Shown in pieces: positions 8,274 through 16,293 of a DNA stretch of 64,000 bases (its first letter is position 1; each line of letters starts with the position of its first letter). The translations under genes were made by a program, and so were the position numbers. This stretch comes from CAZBXD01 sp965216395 (lineage in GTDB: Bacteria > Pseudomonadota > Alphaproteobacteria > Micavibrionales > SZUA-601): positions 558,001-622,000 of the forward strand of contig OZ244156.1 in the NCBI GenBank assembly GCA_965216395.1, in the 5' to 3' direction. The notes beneath the pieces were generated by a model. It had not been told where the DNA came from and made no database searches. It saw nothing but the letters and a program-made list of their open reading frames with translations.

Positions 8274-9425
8274 ATGAATAAAAATCTTTGGCAGGGTCGA
8301 AAAGTTCTCCTTACCGGTCATACTGGCTTTAAAGGCTCTTGGCTGGCGGCTTGGCTTAAAGAGTTAGGTGCTGAGGTTATCGGTGTTTCTCTTGATCCTT
8401 ATTATGATTTGAATCATTGGGATTTGCTCCAACTTGATATCGTGGATTACCGCGTTGATTTACGTGATGCCGATGCAATCGCCGATATTGTTAAAAGGCA
8501 TCAACCCGATACGGTTTTTCATTTAGCGTCACAAGCATTGGTCAGAAAATCTTATCGTGATCCACTATTAACATGGTCAACCAATGTGATGGGCGCGGCA
8601 AATTTATTAGAAGCATGCCGCCACAGTGATAGCGTACAATCTATTGTCATGATCACCAGTGATAAATGTTACGAGAATGTTGAATGGGAATGGGGTTATC
8701 GCGAAAACGATCAATTAGGTGGTATTGACCCCTATAGTGCATCAAAATCGGCCGTTGAATTATTAGCGAGCAGTTATCGCCGTTCATGGTTAAAAGACCA
8801 CGGTATTTTATTGGCAACAACACGTGCGGGCAATGTCATCGGTGGTGGTGACTGGTCGGAAGATCGTTTAATTCCCGATGTTGTACGTGCAACAACCGCT
8901 AATGAAGCCATTCAAATTCGTTCACCGAAAGCAACACGTCCGTGGCAACATGTTTTGGAATGTGTGGGTGGTTATTTATGTCTGGCAGAAAAACTGATTG
9001 AAAGAAAAGCTGATTATGCCACGGCATGGAATTTTGGTCCCGATGATGCGACAAACCAATCGGTTGAAGTCATGTTATCAACGATCAAGCAATTTTGGCC
9101 ACAGGTAAAATGGGAATTAACCGGCACAATTGAAGAGCAAATGCATGAATGCACATTATTGCATTTGGACAGTTCAAAGGCGCGCAAACAATTAAATTGG
9201 GCACCCGTTTGGACATTGGAAGAAACCTTGGAAAAGGTCGCGCATTGGTATCGTGCCTATTACGAAACCGGGGCGGTGACCACAAAAGAACAGTTGGCGT
9301 CTTATCAGCAAACTGCAAAACAAAAAGGTTTGTTATGGGCACAGGATGAAACGGCAACGTCACCCGACACAACAGCGCTATCAACATCACAGCAGGTCAA
9401 AAAGCCTTTATCAGAGGTTGCTTAA
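8274..9425 (+). CDS. rfbG: CDP-glucose 4,6-dehydratase
   Basis: NAD-dependent extended SDR that converts CDP-glucose to CDP-4-keto-6-deoxyglucose. At 383 residues it has the Rossmann motif TGHTGFKGSWL near the N-terminus, SDKCYEN, and the YSASK catalytic motif (YxxxK). GNVIGGGDW and RPWQHVLE are typical of RfbG. The last 40 residues are a Gln/Thr/Ser-rich extension beyond the usual family end (about 355), with no obvious function. It directly follows rfbF and precedes a cupin epimerase-like gene, so the 4-keto sugar is the branch point for what follows. Confidence 0.95.
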   Translation: MNKNLWQGRKVLLTGHTGFKGSWLAAWLKELGAEVIGVSLDPYYDLNHWDLLQLDIVDYRVDLRDADAIADIVKRHQPDTVFHLASQALVRKSYRDPLLTWSTNVMGAANLLEACRHSDSVQSIVMITSDKCYENVEWEWGYRENDQLGGIDPYSASKSAVELLASSYRRSWLKDHGILLATTRAGNVIGGGDWSEDRLIPDVVRATTANEAIQIRSPKATRPWQHVLECVGGYLCLAEKLIERKADYATAWNFGPDDATNQSVEVMLSTIKQFWPQVKWELTGTIEEQMHECTLLHLDSSKARKQLNWAPVWTLEETLEKVAHWYRAYYETGAVTTKEQLASYQQTAKQKGLLWAQDETATSPDTTALSTSQQVKKPLSEVA

Positions 9426-9433
9426 AAATTATC

Positions 9434-9988
9434 ATGCAGGGCACGGCTTTAGATATCGCGGGTGCTTACCGTTTTGATTTAATAAAACGTGGAGACAACC
9501 GCGGATCATTCACACGTGTTTTTTGCGCCGATACATTGGCGGAACAGGCTAATCTCAATAAACCGCTTAAACATATCAACCATTCGGTCAGTGCACACAA
9601 GGGTACGGTGCGTGGTTTGCGTTATCAAATTGCGCCTGCATTAGAAACTAAGGCGGTGACATGTTTACGCGGACGCGTATTTGACGTCATGGTGGATTTG
9701 CGCCGCGGTTCACCTAGTTTTATGACATGCGTTGTCAATGAGGTATCGGCGGATAATCTGGCAACGATTTTTGTCCCCGTCGGTGTGGCGCACGGTTTTC
9801 AAACTTTGGAAGGTGAGACACATATTTTATATATGACGACAGAGCCGTATAACAAAGAATGTGAACGTTCCGTGCGTTACAATGACCCCGCATTGGACAT
9901 TCAATGGCCATTGGCAGTGGCGGAAATATCCGACCGTGACGCCGCTATTCTCGATTTACCTCATGATTTTTTAGGGATTGACGTATGA
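9434..9988 (+). CDS. RmlC-like cupin (dTDP-4-dehydrorhamnose 3,5-epimerase family), catalytic His replaced
   Basis: A 184-residue RmlC-fold protein expected to act on the CDP-4-keto-6-deoxy sugar made by the two preceding enzymes. Family landmarks are present: RGSFTRVF, KGTVRGL, FVPVGVAHGFQTL, the proton-donor Tyr in ILYMTT, and NDPALDIQWP. However, the catalytic base in RGLHxQ is Arg63 here (RGLRYQ), at the position of His63 in characterised RmlC. The reading frame is otherwise intact, so this looks like an altered function (single-site epimerase, isomerase or binding role) rather than decay. Its stop overlaps the start of the methyltransferase by four bases (ATGA), which indicates translational coupling. 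Confidence 0.8.
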   Translation: MQGTALDIAGAYRFDLIKRGDNRGSFTRVFCADTLAEQANLNKPLKHINHSVSAHKGTVRGLRYQIAPALETKAVTCLRGRVFDVMVDLRRGSPSFMTCVVNEVSADNLATIFVPVGVAHGFQTLEGETHILYMTTEPYNKECERSVRYNDPALDIQWPLAVAEISDRDAAILDLPHDFLGIDV

Positions 9989-11208
9989 AGTGCCGATTTT
10001 GCCAAACCGAATTAGAGCATGTGTTTTGTAATTTAGGGCATCAACCGCCCTCCAACTCATATTTGAAAGCGGAAGAAATCAAAGAAGCGGAAACCTATTA
10101 CCCGTTAAAGGTTTGGGTGTGCCACGCATGTTTTTTGGTGCAAATCGACGAATTTAAAAGTCACAGCGAAATTTTTGACAAAGATTACGCTTATTTTTCT
10201 TCCTATATCAAATCATGGGTTGCGCATGCGAAAAACTATGTTGATATGGCGATTGATAAATTCGCATTAAATGAAAATTCGATGTTTGTCGAAGTGGCGG
10301 CCAATGACGGTTGGTTATTGCAACATGTTAAGGCGGCGGGTATCCCATGTTTGGGGATTGAACCAACCGCCAGCACAGCCGCCGCGGCACGTGAAAAGGG
10401 CATTGATATTCGTGAAATATTCCTGACCGAGGCAACAGGCAAGCAATTGGCGGCGGAAGGCATTCGCGCTGATAGTATGATGGCGGTGAATGTTTTGGGG
10501 CATGTGCCAGATATTGTTGATTTCTTGAAAGGATTTTATGAAGTTTTAAAACCGGAAGGGGTGGCGGTTTTCGAAATCCCGCATTTCTTGCGCTTGGTGG
10601 AAGACAGTCTTTTCGATACGATTTACCATGAACATTTTACTTATCTGTCTTTACTAACGGTTGAAAAAATCGCCGCAAAGGCAGGGTTGAAAGTTATTGA
10701 AATGGAAATGTTGCCAACCCATGGCGGCAGTATGCGCATTTATATGGCACGTCAAGAATCCAATCATAACCGCGACGCCAGTGTCGACGCTTTTTTACAA
10801 AAAGAATTGGATGCGGGCATGGATAAGATCGATTTTTATCAAGGTTATCAGGATAAGATCGACAAAATTCAGATTGATTTTATGACCTATCTGATTAAAC
10901 AGAAAAAAGCGGGTAAAAAAATCGCCGCTTATGGTGCGGCTGCCAAGGGTAACACGATTATGAATTATTGCGGCATCAAACCGAATTTAATTGAATTTAT
11001 TGGTGACAGTTCGCCGTATAAACAAGGCTTATTCTTGCCCGGCAATCATATTCCCATTGTCGCACAAGATCAGATTGAGGCATTAAAGCCCGACATCATT
11101 TATATTCCTGCATGGAATGTGAAACATGAAATTGCCAAACAATTATCGATTGTACGGGAATGGGGCGCAAAATTCGTTGTTGCCATGCCTGAATTGGAGG
11201 AATTTTAA
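9985..11208 (+). CDS. Sugar C-methyltransferase (NovU/TylCIII/TcaB9-type, three-domain)
   Basis: A SAM-dependent methyltransferase of 407 residues. The N-terminal zinc-binding domain has C3, C6, C46 and C49 (CRFC and CHAC). A class I SAM fold follows (FVEVAANDGWLLQH, then IPHFLRLVEDSLFDTIYHEH), and the C-terminal domain contains YGAAAKGNTIMNYCG. These are the Methyltransf_13/23/14 domains of enzymes that put a methyl branch on carbon 3 of NDP-4-keto-6-deoxy sugars. With rfbF and rfbG upstream, the likely product is a branched-chain CDP-deoxysugar for a surface glycan. The exact carbon and stereochemistry are inference. It overlaps both neighbours (four bases upstream, one downstream). Confidence 0.88.
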   Translation: MKCRFCQTELEHVFCNLGHQPPSNSYLKAEEIKEAETYYPLKVWVCHACFLVQIDEFKSHSEIFDKDYAYFSSYIKSWVAHAKNYVDMAIDKFALNENSMFVEVAANDGWLLQHVKAAGIPCLGIEPTASTAAAAREKGIDIREIFLTEATGKQLAAEGIRADSMMAVNVLGHVPDIVDFLKGFYEVLKPEGVAVFEIPHFLRLVEDSLFDTIYHEHFTYLSLLTVEKIAAKAGLKVIEMEMLPTHGGSMRIYMARQESNHNRDASVDAFLQKELDAGMDKIDFYQGYQDKIDKIQIDFMTYLIKQKKAGKKIAAYGAAAKGNTIMNYCGIKPNLIEFIGDSSPYKQGLFLPGNHIPIVAQDQIEALKPDIIYIPAWNVKHEIAKQLSIVREWGAKFVVAMPELEEF

Positions 11209-11699
11209 TGGCTAATATCTTTAAAGAAACATCAAAAATATCGCCTCTAGCCTCTATTGAGGTCTCGAACAGAGGGACTAATACAGTTTTAGGTGATAAA
11301 TGTGTTATTGATGACTTTGTAAAAATTAAACATGTTGGTGGTGCTGGATCAATTGAAATAGGTGACCGTGTATATATTAATTCAGGTTGCGTTCTTTACT
11401 CTGGTAACGGTATCAAAGTTGGCAATGATGTTTTGATTGGTCCTAATTGTAGTCTTGTTCCTGTTAATCATAATTTTGATGATAAACTAAAAACAATTGC
11501 AGAGCAGGGGTTTGCGCTTTCAAAAGGCGGTATTGTTATTGAGGATGATGTTTGGTTGGGTGCGGGGTGTATACTATGCGATGGGGCAAGCATTGGCAAA
11601 GGCGCGGTTGTAGGGGCTGGTACCTTGGTTAATGGTAAACTAGATCCGTATTCTATTTATGTTGGTGTGCCAGCTCGAAAAATAGGGACACGTGATTAA
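11208..11699 (+). CDS. Left-handed beta-helix (hexapeptide repeat) acyltransferase
   Basis: A 163-residue acetyl/acyl-CoA transferase of the LacA/MaiA-like hexapeptide family. Imperfect hexapeptide repeats run through the protein (IEIGDRVYINSG, IKVGNDVLIGPN, IVIEDDVWLGAG, ASIGKGAVVGAG). The likely catalytic His is in VNHNFDD, and the end is YVGVPARKIG. It probably O-acylates a sugar of the surface glycan. The start codon overlaps the stop of the C-methyltransferase by one base. From this gene onward the DNA becomes markedly more AT-rich than the three genes before it. Confidence 0.85.
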   Translation: MANIFKETSKISPLASIEVSNRGTNTVLGDKCVIDDFVKIKHVGGAGSIEIGDRVYINSGCVLYSGNGIKVGNDVLIGPNCSLVPVNHNFDDKLKTIAEQGFALSKGGIVIEDDVWLGAGCILCDGASIGKGAVVGAGTLVNGKLDPYSIYVGVPARKIGTRD

Positions 11700-11700
11700 A

Positions 11701-12570
11701 ATGTTCACTTACGATCTTTCATACATTCCTCACAACAGTACGATCGGTATTTTTGGTTTAGGGTATATTGGCTCTAATATCGTTGATTTTCTTAAGAGGC
11801 AAGATGTTGATGTTAATTTCATTCTGCTTAATCGTCAGAATTGGAAGCAAATCATATTTGAGACTGAGTTTGATTATTTTATTAATGCTACAGGGTTTAG
11901 CGGTAATTTTAGAGAAGAACCAATTAAAAATGTTGAGGCCAATATTCACCTTACAATTGATCTACTTAACAATTTAAAAGTTAAGCAAGTCTATTTATCT
12001 TTAAGTTCAAGTAGAGTTTATGGCTTTTCATCCGAACAAGATGTTTTGTTTAGTGAAGAAAGTACCTTAATCAATTTAGTACCTGAGAATATTGGTACGT
12101 TATATGATGGGGCTAAAATACTAATGGAATCTATTGTTTTTGATTACGCCCGCCGTAAAAATTTTAAAGCTGCTCTAGTTAGGCTAAGTAATGCATATGG
12201 CCGATTTAATAATTTAGATGATGCAACTTTGATAAAAAAACTTGTGCGGTTGTCTGCAACTGGTGAGCCATGCGATGTTAACCTCAATCTTTTGTCAGAA
12301 AAAAACTATGTTTATATTGACGATGCTGTAGATGGTATTTTAAGAGCGCTTTTTTTAGCAACAGAAAGTGATACATATAACATTGGCTCTAAAGAGGCTA
12401 GTAGTATAGAAAAAGTCGGTCAATTACTTAATGTTCCTATTCAGGGCAATGATAAGTTAGAAAAAAAATACTCAAATATTTCCATTTCAAAAGCAAATAA
12501 TCGTTTGGGTTATTTACCTAAATATGATATTGAGACTGGATTATTCTTGATTAAAGAGAAAGTAAGTTAA
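11701..12570 (+). CDS. NAD(P)-dependent epimerase/dehydratase/reductase (extended SDR)
   Basis: A 289-residue Rossmann-fold sugar-nucleotide enzyme: FGLGYIGSNI at the N-terminus, a SLSSSRVYG serine motif, and the catalytic YDGAK (YxxxK). NYVYIDDAVDGILRAL is the usual wall of the sugar pocket. In this context it is the best candidate for the 4-keto reductase that finishes the deoxysugar. I start at the ATG one base after the preceding stop; a GTG nine bases earlier overlaps the acyltransferase. The gene is AT-rich like its neighbours. Confidence 0.8.
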   Translation: MFTYDLSYIPHNSTIGIFGLGYIGSNIVDFLKRQDVDVNFILLNRQNWKQIIFETEFDYFINATGFSGNFREEPIKNVEANIHLTIDLLNNLKVKQVYLSLSSSRVYGFSSEQDVLFSEESTLINLVPENIGTLYDGAKILMESIVFDYARRKNFKAALVRLSNAYGRFNNLDDATLIKKLVRLSATGEPCDVNLNLLSEKNYVYIDDAVDGILRALFLATESDTYNIGSKEASSIEKVGQLLNVPIQGNDKLEKKYSNISISKANNRLGYLPKYDIETGLFLIKEKVS

Positions 12571-13314
12571 ATGACAAACAATCCAGTAGAAGAGTTTAAA
12601 TTAGAACGATTAAAGCGTGTTAATTCCTATATGAAAGATCAAAAATTTGTTGATCTAACCAGAAAGTGGGAAGAAGAGGCATTTAAAAAGGGATATGTTT
12701 ACAATTTTGAATGGCTAGGTCGTCCTGTCATACAATATCCTCAAGATATTATTATCGTTCAGGAAGTAATCAATGAAGTTAATCCTGATATTATTATTGA
12801 GATAGGGGTGGCGCATGGTGGTTCTATTATATTTAGTGCAAGTATTTTAGAGTTACTTGGAAAAAAAGACTCTTTTGTTCTTGGTATTGATGTTGATATT
12901 CGCGAACATAACAAAAAAGAAATTGAAAAATCTCCAATGTTTAAGCGTATTAAGCTTGTTGAGGGAAGTTCAATTGATCAAAAAACTGTAGATCAGATCG
13001 AAAAATATATTGACGCTGATAAAAGAGTAATGGTTATTCTTGATTCAATGCATACACATGAACACGTTTTAAAAGAACTAAATATTTACTCAAAATATGT
13101 CAGCAAGAATAGTTATATCATTGTTCAGGATACGCATATTGAAGATTTACCGGATGAGTTCTGGGATAATCGTCCTTGGTCACATGGTAATAGTCCAAAG
13201 ACAGCAGTATTTGAGTTTATTGAAAAAAATGCTAACTATGAAGTTGATAACTATTATGAAGATAAAGCCATGATAACTTGTGCAAAATCAGGTTTTCTTA
13301 AACGCTTAAAATAG
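12571..13314 (+). CDS. CmcI-like (cephalosporin hydroxylase family) SAM-dependent methyltransferase
   Basis: A 247-residue protein of the CmcI/rhamnosyl O-methyltransferase family (PF04989). It shows YNFEWLGRPVIQYPQD, the SAM loop IIIEIGVAHGGS, VLGIDVDIR, MVILDSMHTHEHV and a late WSHGNSPKTAV. Despite the family name, members in glycan clusters are O-methyltransferases acting on sugars. It begins right after the stop of the reductase with no gap, so the two are translated together. The likely role is methyl capping of a sugar hydroxyl. Confidence 0.82.
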   Translation: MTNNPVEEFKLERLKRVNSYMKDQKFVDLTRKWEEEAFKKGYVYNFEWLGRPVIQYPQDIIIVQEVINEVNPDIIIEIGVAHGGSIIFSASILELLGKKDSFVLGIDVDIREHNKKEIEKSPMFKRIKLVEGSSIDQKTVDQIEKYIDADKRVMVILDSMHTHEHVLKELNIYSKYVSKNSYIIVQDTHIEDLPDEFWDNRPWSHGNSPKTAVFEFIEKNANYEVDNYYEDKAMITCAKSGFLKRLK

Positions 13315-13339
13315 TATATTTTATAATCGAGGATTATTA

Positions 13340-14203
13340 ATGGTAAATGTAACAATAGGCGTGCCAGTTTATAATGGCGCTAAATACCTTGATGAGGCAC
13401 TTTCTGCACTTTGCGCGCAGACATACAAAGATCTTGAAATTCTTATTTCAGATAATGCTTCAACAGATGCAACCCCCCAAATTATCAAAAAATGGGCCGG
13501 TATTGATCCAAGAATAAATTTTTTGAGACAAGAAGAGACAATGCCTGCTTTACCACATTTCTTGTGGGTGATAAGTAATGCTAAATCGAAATGGTTTTGC
13601 TACGCAGCGCATGATGACTTATGGAGTCCTAATTATATTGAAGAACTCATTAAGCCATTGGAAAAAAGTAAAACTGGAGTTATTTCAGTACCGCACAGAG
13701 TAATGATCGATGTTGATGGTAATCATGGAAATGAGCGTGTTTATAGACCTTATCATGGAAATGGAGAACTGATTAGTATCGTAAAGCATAATTTTAAAAT
13801 TGTTTATAGCGGTTGGTATTATGCTTTATACGATAGACAAGCACTTATGAAGTTTCAAAAATCATTGAAATATTTTGATAAATTGTGGGGTGGTGATTTT
13901 GCGACGTATCTGAGTTTGCTGTTCACGGATAGAATTGTTGGTAATGATAAGGCGATTTTTTACCAACGTGATACGGGTTTATCAGGGCAACGTTATCGCC
14001 CGAAAACTGCCAAAGACAAATACATACATTATCGTGATTTTTGGAAAGAAATGTTGCATCATATGAATAAATCCGATCTCAACACATGGCAGAAAATCAC
14101 GTTGCTGCCGGCATTGTTGCGTTATGCCAATAATGTGGTTAAGCCACGCCGCATTATTAAGGCATGGTTCAAAGAAATGTTTGGAAAAAATAAAAAGGAT
14201 TAG
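13340..14203 (+). CDS. Glycosyltransferase family 2
   Basis: A 287-residue GT-A glycosyltransferase. The N-terminus has the GT2 pattern TIGVPVYNGAKYLDEAL and ISDNASTDATPQI, and the metal-binding DxD equivalent is AAHDDLW. A GAGG ribosome-binding site lies seven bases before the ATG. It would transfer the modified sugar, or another sugar of the same glycan, on the inner face of the membrane. The first two thirds share the low GC of the upstream genes, while the last 70 codons are visibly richer in G and C, like rfbG and the C-methyltransferase. It ends in a four-base overlap with the convergent gene. Confidence 0.88.
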   Translation: MVNVTIGVPVYNGAKYLDEALSALCAQTYKDLEILISDNASTDATPQIIKKWAGIDPRINFLRQEETMPALPHFLWVISNAKSKWFCYAAHDDLWSPNYIEELIKPLEKSKTGVISVPHRVMIDVDGNHGNERVYRPYHGNGELISIVKHNFKIVYSGWYYALYDRQALMKFQKSLKYFDKLWGGDFATYLSLLFTDRIVGNDKAIFYQRDTGLSGQRYRPKTAKDKYIHYRDFWKEMLHHMNKSDLNTWQKITLLPALLRYANNVVKPRRIIKAWFKEMFGKNKKD

Positions 14204-15261
14204 ATTTCTTTAGCCCAAATATAATCTTGACTCAAAGATTGGTCAAACAATCTTTCAATGACATATTGCATGATCAGACACTCATTCAGGTCACGATGGG
14301 CTTTTTTCCACCCTTTTTGGGCTATTTTTTGTCTGGCGCTAGGATTATTTTTGTAAAAACTAACTTTTTCAATCAATTCTTCATCAGAAGAAAAGAATAC
14401 AACTTCATCATCATTGTACAGCTTATTCAGTGAAAAATCTGTGGACATGATCGCCATTGAACCGTTACCCATCACATGTGCGGTACGGTCAGATGAATAC
14501 ATATAGCGTGTTTCGGGCGTTGACTCATGATTATCGCATGAATGGCGGTTTAAGCACAATGTCATGGCCGATTGCCCTAGGGCGTTAAAATAATCAATAC
14601 CATAGAGACCAGAATGATTATCAAAACCATGATAACAAGTTTTAATACCATCTATTTGCGCCACTTGTTCAGCCAGTGATAAACGCTGAACTTGATCTTT
14701 TTTATGATTATCTTCACCGTGCATAAAACTTGCGATGTCAAATTTTGGCGATTCTAATTCAAAAGCGCGTCCTGTATCTATGCTCCTATCCGTTACGTTT
14801 GGAATATAGTGAAAAGAACAGATATCCGTGGTCTGTTTTAGCAAAAACTGGCCACTGGTTGTTATAAAAATCGCATGACAAAATCGTTTCATATAATTTA
14901 GGTTTTCGAGATTCTTAGGACTAAAAGCAGCATCAACATTTAAATAAGCCATACGTATATCCGGATAATCATTTTTAATCTTATCCAATGTATGTGAACT
15001 AATAACACCGATATGCGAAAAAATAATAGCCTCAGGGCGTGTGTTTTTAATGGTTCGGATAAATTTTTGGTTGGCTTTTTGGATGCCAATTTTACGCATG
15101 GCACCAAAGAGGGGAGACTTATCCTTAGAAATTTGTCGATCATCATAGAAATGCACATCATGACCATTGCGTATCAAGCCATTATAAAAACGCTTAGTGA
15201 AGAAAAAACTGCGTGTTCCGTTATAACGTGCGTATGAGTTTCCAACATATAAGATGCGCAT
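14200..15261 (-). CDS. Glycosyltransferase, GT-B fold (CgeB/Glyco_trans_1_2-like)
   Basis: A 353-residue protein starting MRILYVGNSYARYNGTR, a typical GT-B Rossmann N-terminus. The C-terminal half contains SSDRTAHVMGNGSMAIMSTD, then a region (FFSSDEELIEKVSFYKNNP) matching the terminal domain of CgeB-like glycosyltransferases that senses the nucleotide sugar. It is transcribed towards the GT2 gene and overlaps its end by four bases. It closes the glycan island. Donor and acceptor are unknown. Confidence 0.75.
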   Translation of the reverse strand: MRILYVGNSYARYNGTRSFFFTKRFYNGLIRNGHDVHFYDDRQISKDKSPLFGAMRKIGIQKANQKFIRTIKNTRPEAIIFSHIGVISSHTLDKIKNDYPDIRMAYLNVDAAFSPKNLENLNYMKRFCHAIFITTSGQFLLKQTTDICSFHYIPNVTDRSIDTGRAFELESPKFDIASFMHGEDNHKKDQVQRLSLAEQVAQIDGIKTCYHGFDNHSGLYGIDYFNALGQSAMTLCLNRHSCDNHESTPETRYMYSSDRTAHVMGNGSMAIMSTDFSLNKLYNDDEVVFFSSDEELIEKVSFYKNNPSARQKIAQKGWKKAHRDLNECLIMQYVIERLFDQSLSQDYIWAKEI

Positions 15262-15369
15262 AATTAATAGTTTCTTTTTCTATAATGTTGTTCAAACACG
15301 TTAAAAATAATTATATGATTTTTATTCTAAGGATTTTCTTATACTGAGATTATATTTATAATTCAAGTC

Positions 15370-15753
15370 ATGAGTAACTTAAAACAATTTTCTTTTGGTG
15401 ATAATCCCGCAATGGCTGATGAACTACTTAATTTAGTTCTAAATGGGATAAAAACAGCCACGTGTTCAGCGTTACAAGAATATGAAGCAGAAGGTAAGCC
15501 ATTACCAAAAATCGGCGATCAGAGCATTGTCTTGGATAGTCAGGGAAAATCACGGTGTGTTATCGAAGTTGTTTCCGTTAAGCTAAAAAGATTTTGTGAC
15601 GTGGATGCTGATTTTGCTTATAAAGAGGGTGAGGGTGACAAAAGTCTTCAATATTGGCAGCAAGAGCATAAAGCCTTTTTTGAACGTTGGGATATGTTTG
15701 ATCCTGAGATGAAGCTCGTATGTGAAGAATTTAAAGTGGTTAAAATCTTGTAA
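15370..15753 (+). CDS. ASCH domain protein
   Basis: A 127-residue small cytoplasmic protein of the ASCH superfamily (PUA-like beta-barrel, predicted RNA/nucleotide binding). Typical features are the opening FGDNPAMADELLNLVLNG, the GIKTATCSALQEYE helix (usually KTAT), PKIGDQSIVLDSQG, and the late FAYKEGEGDKSLQYWQQEH. Some ASCH proteins are amidohydrolases acting on modified cytidines, others are RNA binders; which applies here cannot be seen. It overlaps the next gene by one base. The 108 bases upstream hold no gene and no convincing promoter. Confidence 0.82.
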   Translation: MSNLKQFSFGDNPAMADELLNLVLNGIKTATCSALQEYEAEGKPLPKIGDQSIVLDSQGKSRCVIEVVSVKLKRFCDVDADFAYKEGEGDKSLQYWQQEHKAFFERWDMFDPEMKLVCEEFKVVKIL

Positions 15754-16076
15754 TGAAACAGTTAGGTCAGCGTATATGTATCATAGGTCCGAGTTCAACG
15801 GGCAAATCAACGCTTGCCGTTAGACTTGGTAAAAAATATGGTTTCCCTGTTTTTCATTTAGATAAATTTCACCATGAACCCAATGGGAATTGGGTTAAAA
15901 GACCGCCAGAAGAGTATTTAAAACTTCATAACGAAGCCATTGCTGGCGATAAATGGGTCATTGAGGGAAATTATACGAAATCAATGCCACAACGCTTTGA
16001 GCGAGCGGATACTGTTATTATCACGCATATGAATAGGTTTACTTGCCTTTACCGTTACACGAAAAGATATTTGTGA
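15753..16076 (+). pseudogene. P-loop kinase (FlaR/topology-modulation type), C-terminally truncated
   Basis: A 107-residue remnant of a small adenylate-kinase-like P-loop protein. Walker A (IGPSSTGKST, residues 11-20) and the FHLDKFHH and WVIEGNY motifs are intact. The frame stops at YRYTKRYL, right after the strand usually followed by an arginine-rich lid and two C-terminal helices. Full-length relatives have about 165-180 residues, so roughly the last third is missing. The stop lies seven bases before the CCA end of tRNA-Cys on the other strand. This fits truncation by a deletion or insertion ending at the tRNA. A short functional form is possible but unlikely. Confidence 0.65.
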
Positions 16077-16083
16077 TAATTTT

Positions 16084-16157
16084 TGGAGGCACGAGCCGGA
16101 ATCGAACCGGCGTACACGGATTTGCAATCCGCTGCATCACCACTCTGCCATCGCGCC
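16084..16157 (-). tRNA. tRNA-Cys (GCA anticodon)
   Basis: On the minus strand the sequence folds as a complete cloverleaf. The acceptor stem GGCGCGA pairs with TCGTGCC (one G-U), the anticodon loop TTGCAAA carries GCA, and the T-arm has GGTTCGATTCC. The discriminator is T and CCA is encoded in the DNA (16084-16087 read TCCA on the minus strand). The 3' end faces the truncated kinase gene, seven bases away. The 136 bases to the right, before the next gene, show no other feature. Confidence 0.95.
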
Positions 16158-16293
16158 TTAATAAAATCAAAAACAAACTAACCGTTGTATTGAAAAAGGT
16201 CAATAAAACAATTTATCAAAAAATTTTCATTATTTCTCAACCTTAAATGAATTATATCTAGAACATTATTGATTACAAGTATGGATATAAAAA

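Noticed and set aside
7442..15261. Glycan island as a mobile genetic element
   Set aside because: No integrase, transposase, terminal repeats or attachment-site duplication is visible in the window; only composition shifts suggest exchange.
16043..16246. Open frame on the plus strand reading SRNRTGVHGFAIRC and further
   Set aside because: It is the antisense translation of tRNA-Cys and its flanks, a common false gene.
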